NCBI GenBank assembly: GCA_014529385.2
Contig: CM043963.1
Span: forward strand, 72,759,412-72,823,411
Length of the DNA: 64,000 nucleotides
Reading direction: 5' to 3'
Origin: Adiantum capillus-veneris
Taxonomy: Eukaryota > Streptophyta > Polypodiopsida > Polypodiales > Pteridaceae
Shown here: one piece after another, positions 63,961 through 64,000 of the stretch
Position numbering within the stretch: position 1 is the first letter of the stretch
How the letters are laid out: every line of letters begins with the position of its first letter
Made by a program: the position numbers and the translations under genes
Notes under the pieces: generated by a model
What the model was told of the DNA's origin: nothing
Seen by the model: only the letters and a program-made list of their open reading frames with translations
The model's database searches: none

Positions 63961-64000
63961 TATTTTATCTAAATAATGCTACGGTTGAGCATGAATTCTC

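Noticed and set aside
1-64000. Organelle origin, to explain stops removable by U-to-C editing
   Set aside because: Recent nested LTR elements, nuclear-type splice signals and the absence of any organelle gene argue for nuclear DNA.
1-64000. Claim that all nonsense codons are C-to-T
   Set aside because: Every stop codon is one transition from Gln or Arg, so this is trivial without relatives. Several D integrase stops (36479, 36497, 36605) replace residues that would need transversions.

Overview
This window looks like heterochromatic nuclear DNA from a land plant with a large, repeat-rich genome. Almost everything recognisable is LTR retrotransposon: Ty1/copia elements primed by initiator tRNA-Met, chromodomain-bearing Ty3/gypsy elements, and Tat/Athila-like elements with other primer sites. 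Leader splice sites, polypurine tracts and long noncoding LTRs are of plant type. Lineage is not fixed by the sequence; a fern, lycophyte or other large-genome plant is possible, but this is inference. I found no intact host gene, rRNA, tRNA gene or CRISPR array. The only host-like coding remnant is a broken FCP1/NLI-interacting-factor-type phosphatase copy near 6.2-6.9 kb.

Layout, left to right. 1-2.87 kb: 3' end of a minus-strand gypsy element H (LTR, polypurine tract, chromodomain, integrase). 2.9-7.5 kb: old, low-content DNA with a 39-bp inverted repeat, a diverged repeat (R1), a gypsy RT fragment and the phosphatase pseudogene. 7.5-13.8 kb: minus-strand element I with an LTR, a long coiled-coil ORF in one frame carrying 14 internal stops, and a probable leader intron with repeated palindromes. 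14.1-16.5 kb: minus-strand gypsy pol G, with two integrase cores in tandem and a retropepsin-like domain after the integrase. 16.54-40.93 kb: non-autonomous element E, whose 5' LTR is split by gypsy element D (17948-37356). D is split by minus-strand copia C, C by copia A (22909-33602), and A by intact copia B (26125-31312). Target-site duplications prove the D, A and B insertions. 43.4-53.8 kb: chromovirus K, with a likely first gag exon inside the LTR. 54.1-57.7 kb: gag region of an Athila/Tat-like element F (tRNA-Asp primer site). 57.7-60.4 kb: LTR, primer site and gag of element J. 60.4-62.9 kb: noncoding DNA ending in a second R1 copy. 62.9-64 kb: an acidic ORF (L) sharing a Pro-x-Asp-Pro-Gly motif with E.

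The relative timing is B after A, A after C, C after D, D after E, and E after or into G. B is the only element whose full gag-pol frame is open and whose LTRs are nearly identical (279/280), so it is the best candidate for recent autonomous activity. A has identical LTRs (219/219) but two nonsense codons in pol, so it may have been moved in trans. The most unusual items are the integrase-then-protease order in G, the indel-free but stop-ridden ORF of I, the E/L family with Pro-x-Asp-Pro-Gly repeats, and the LTR-encoded gag exon of K.
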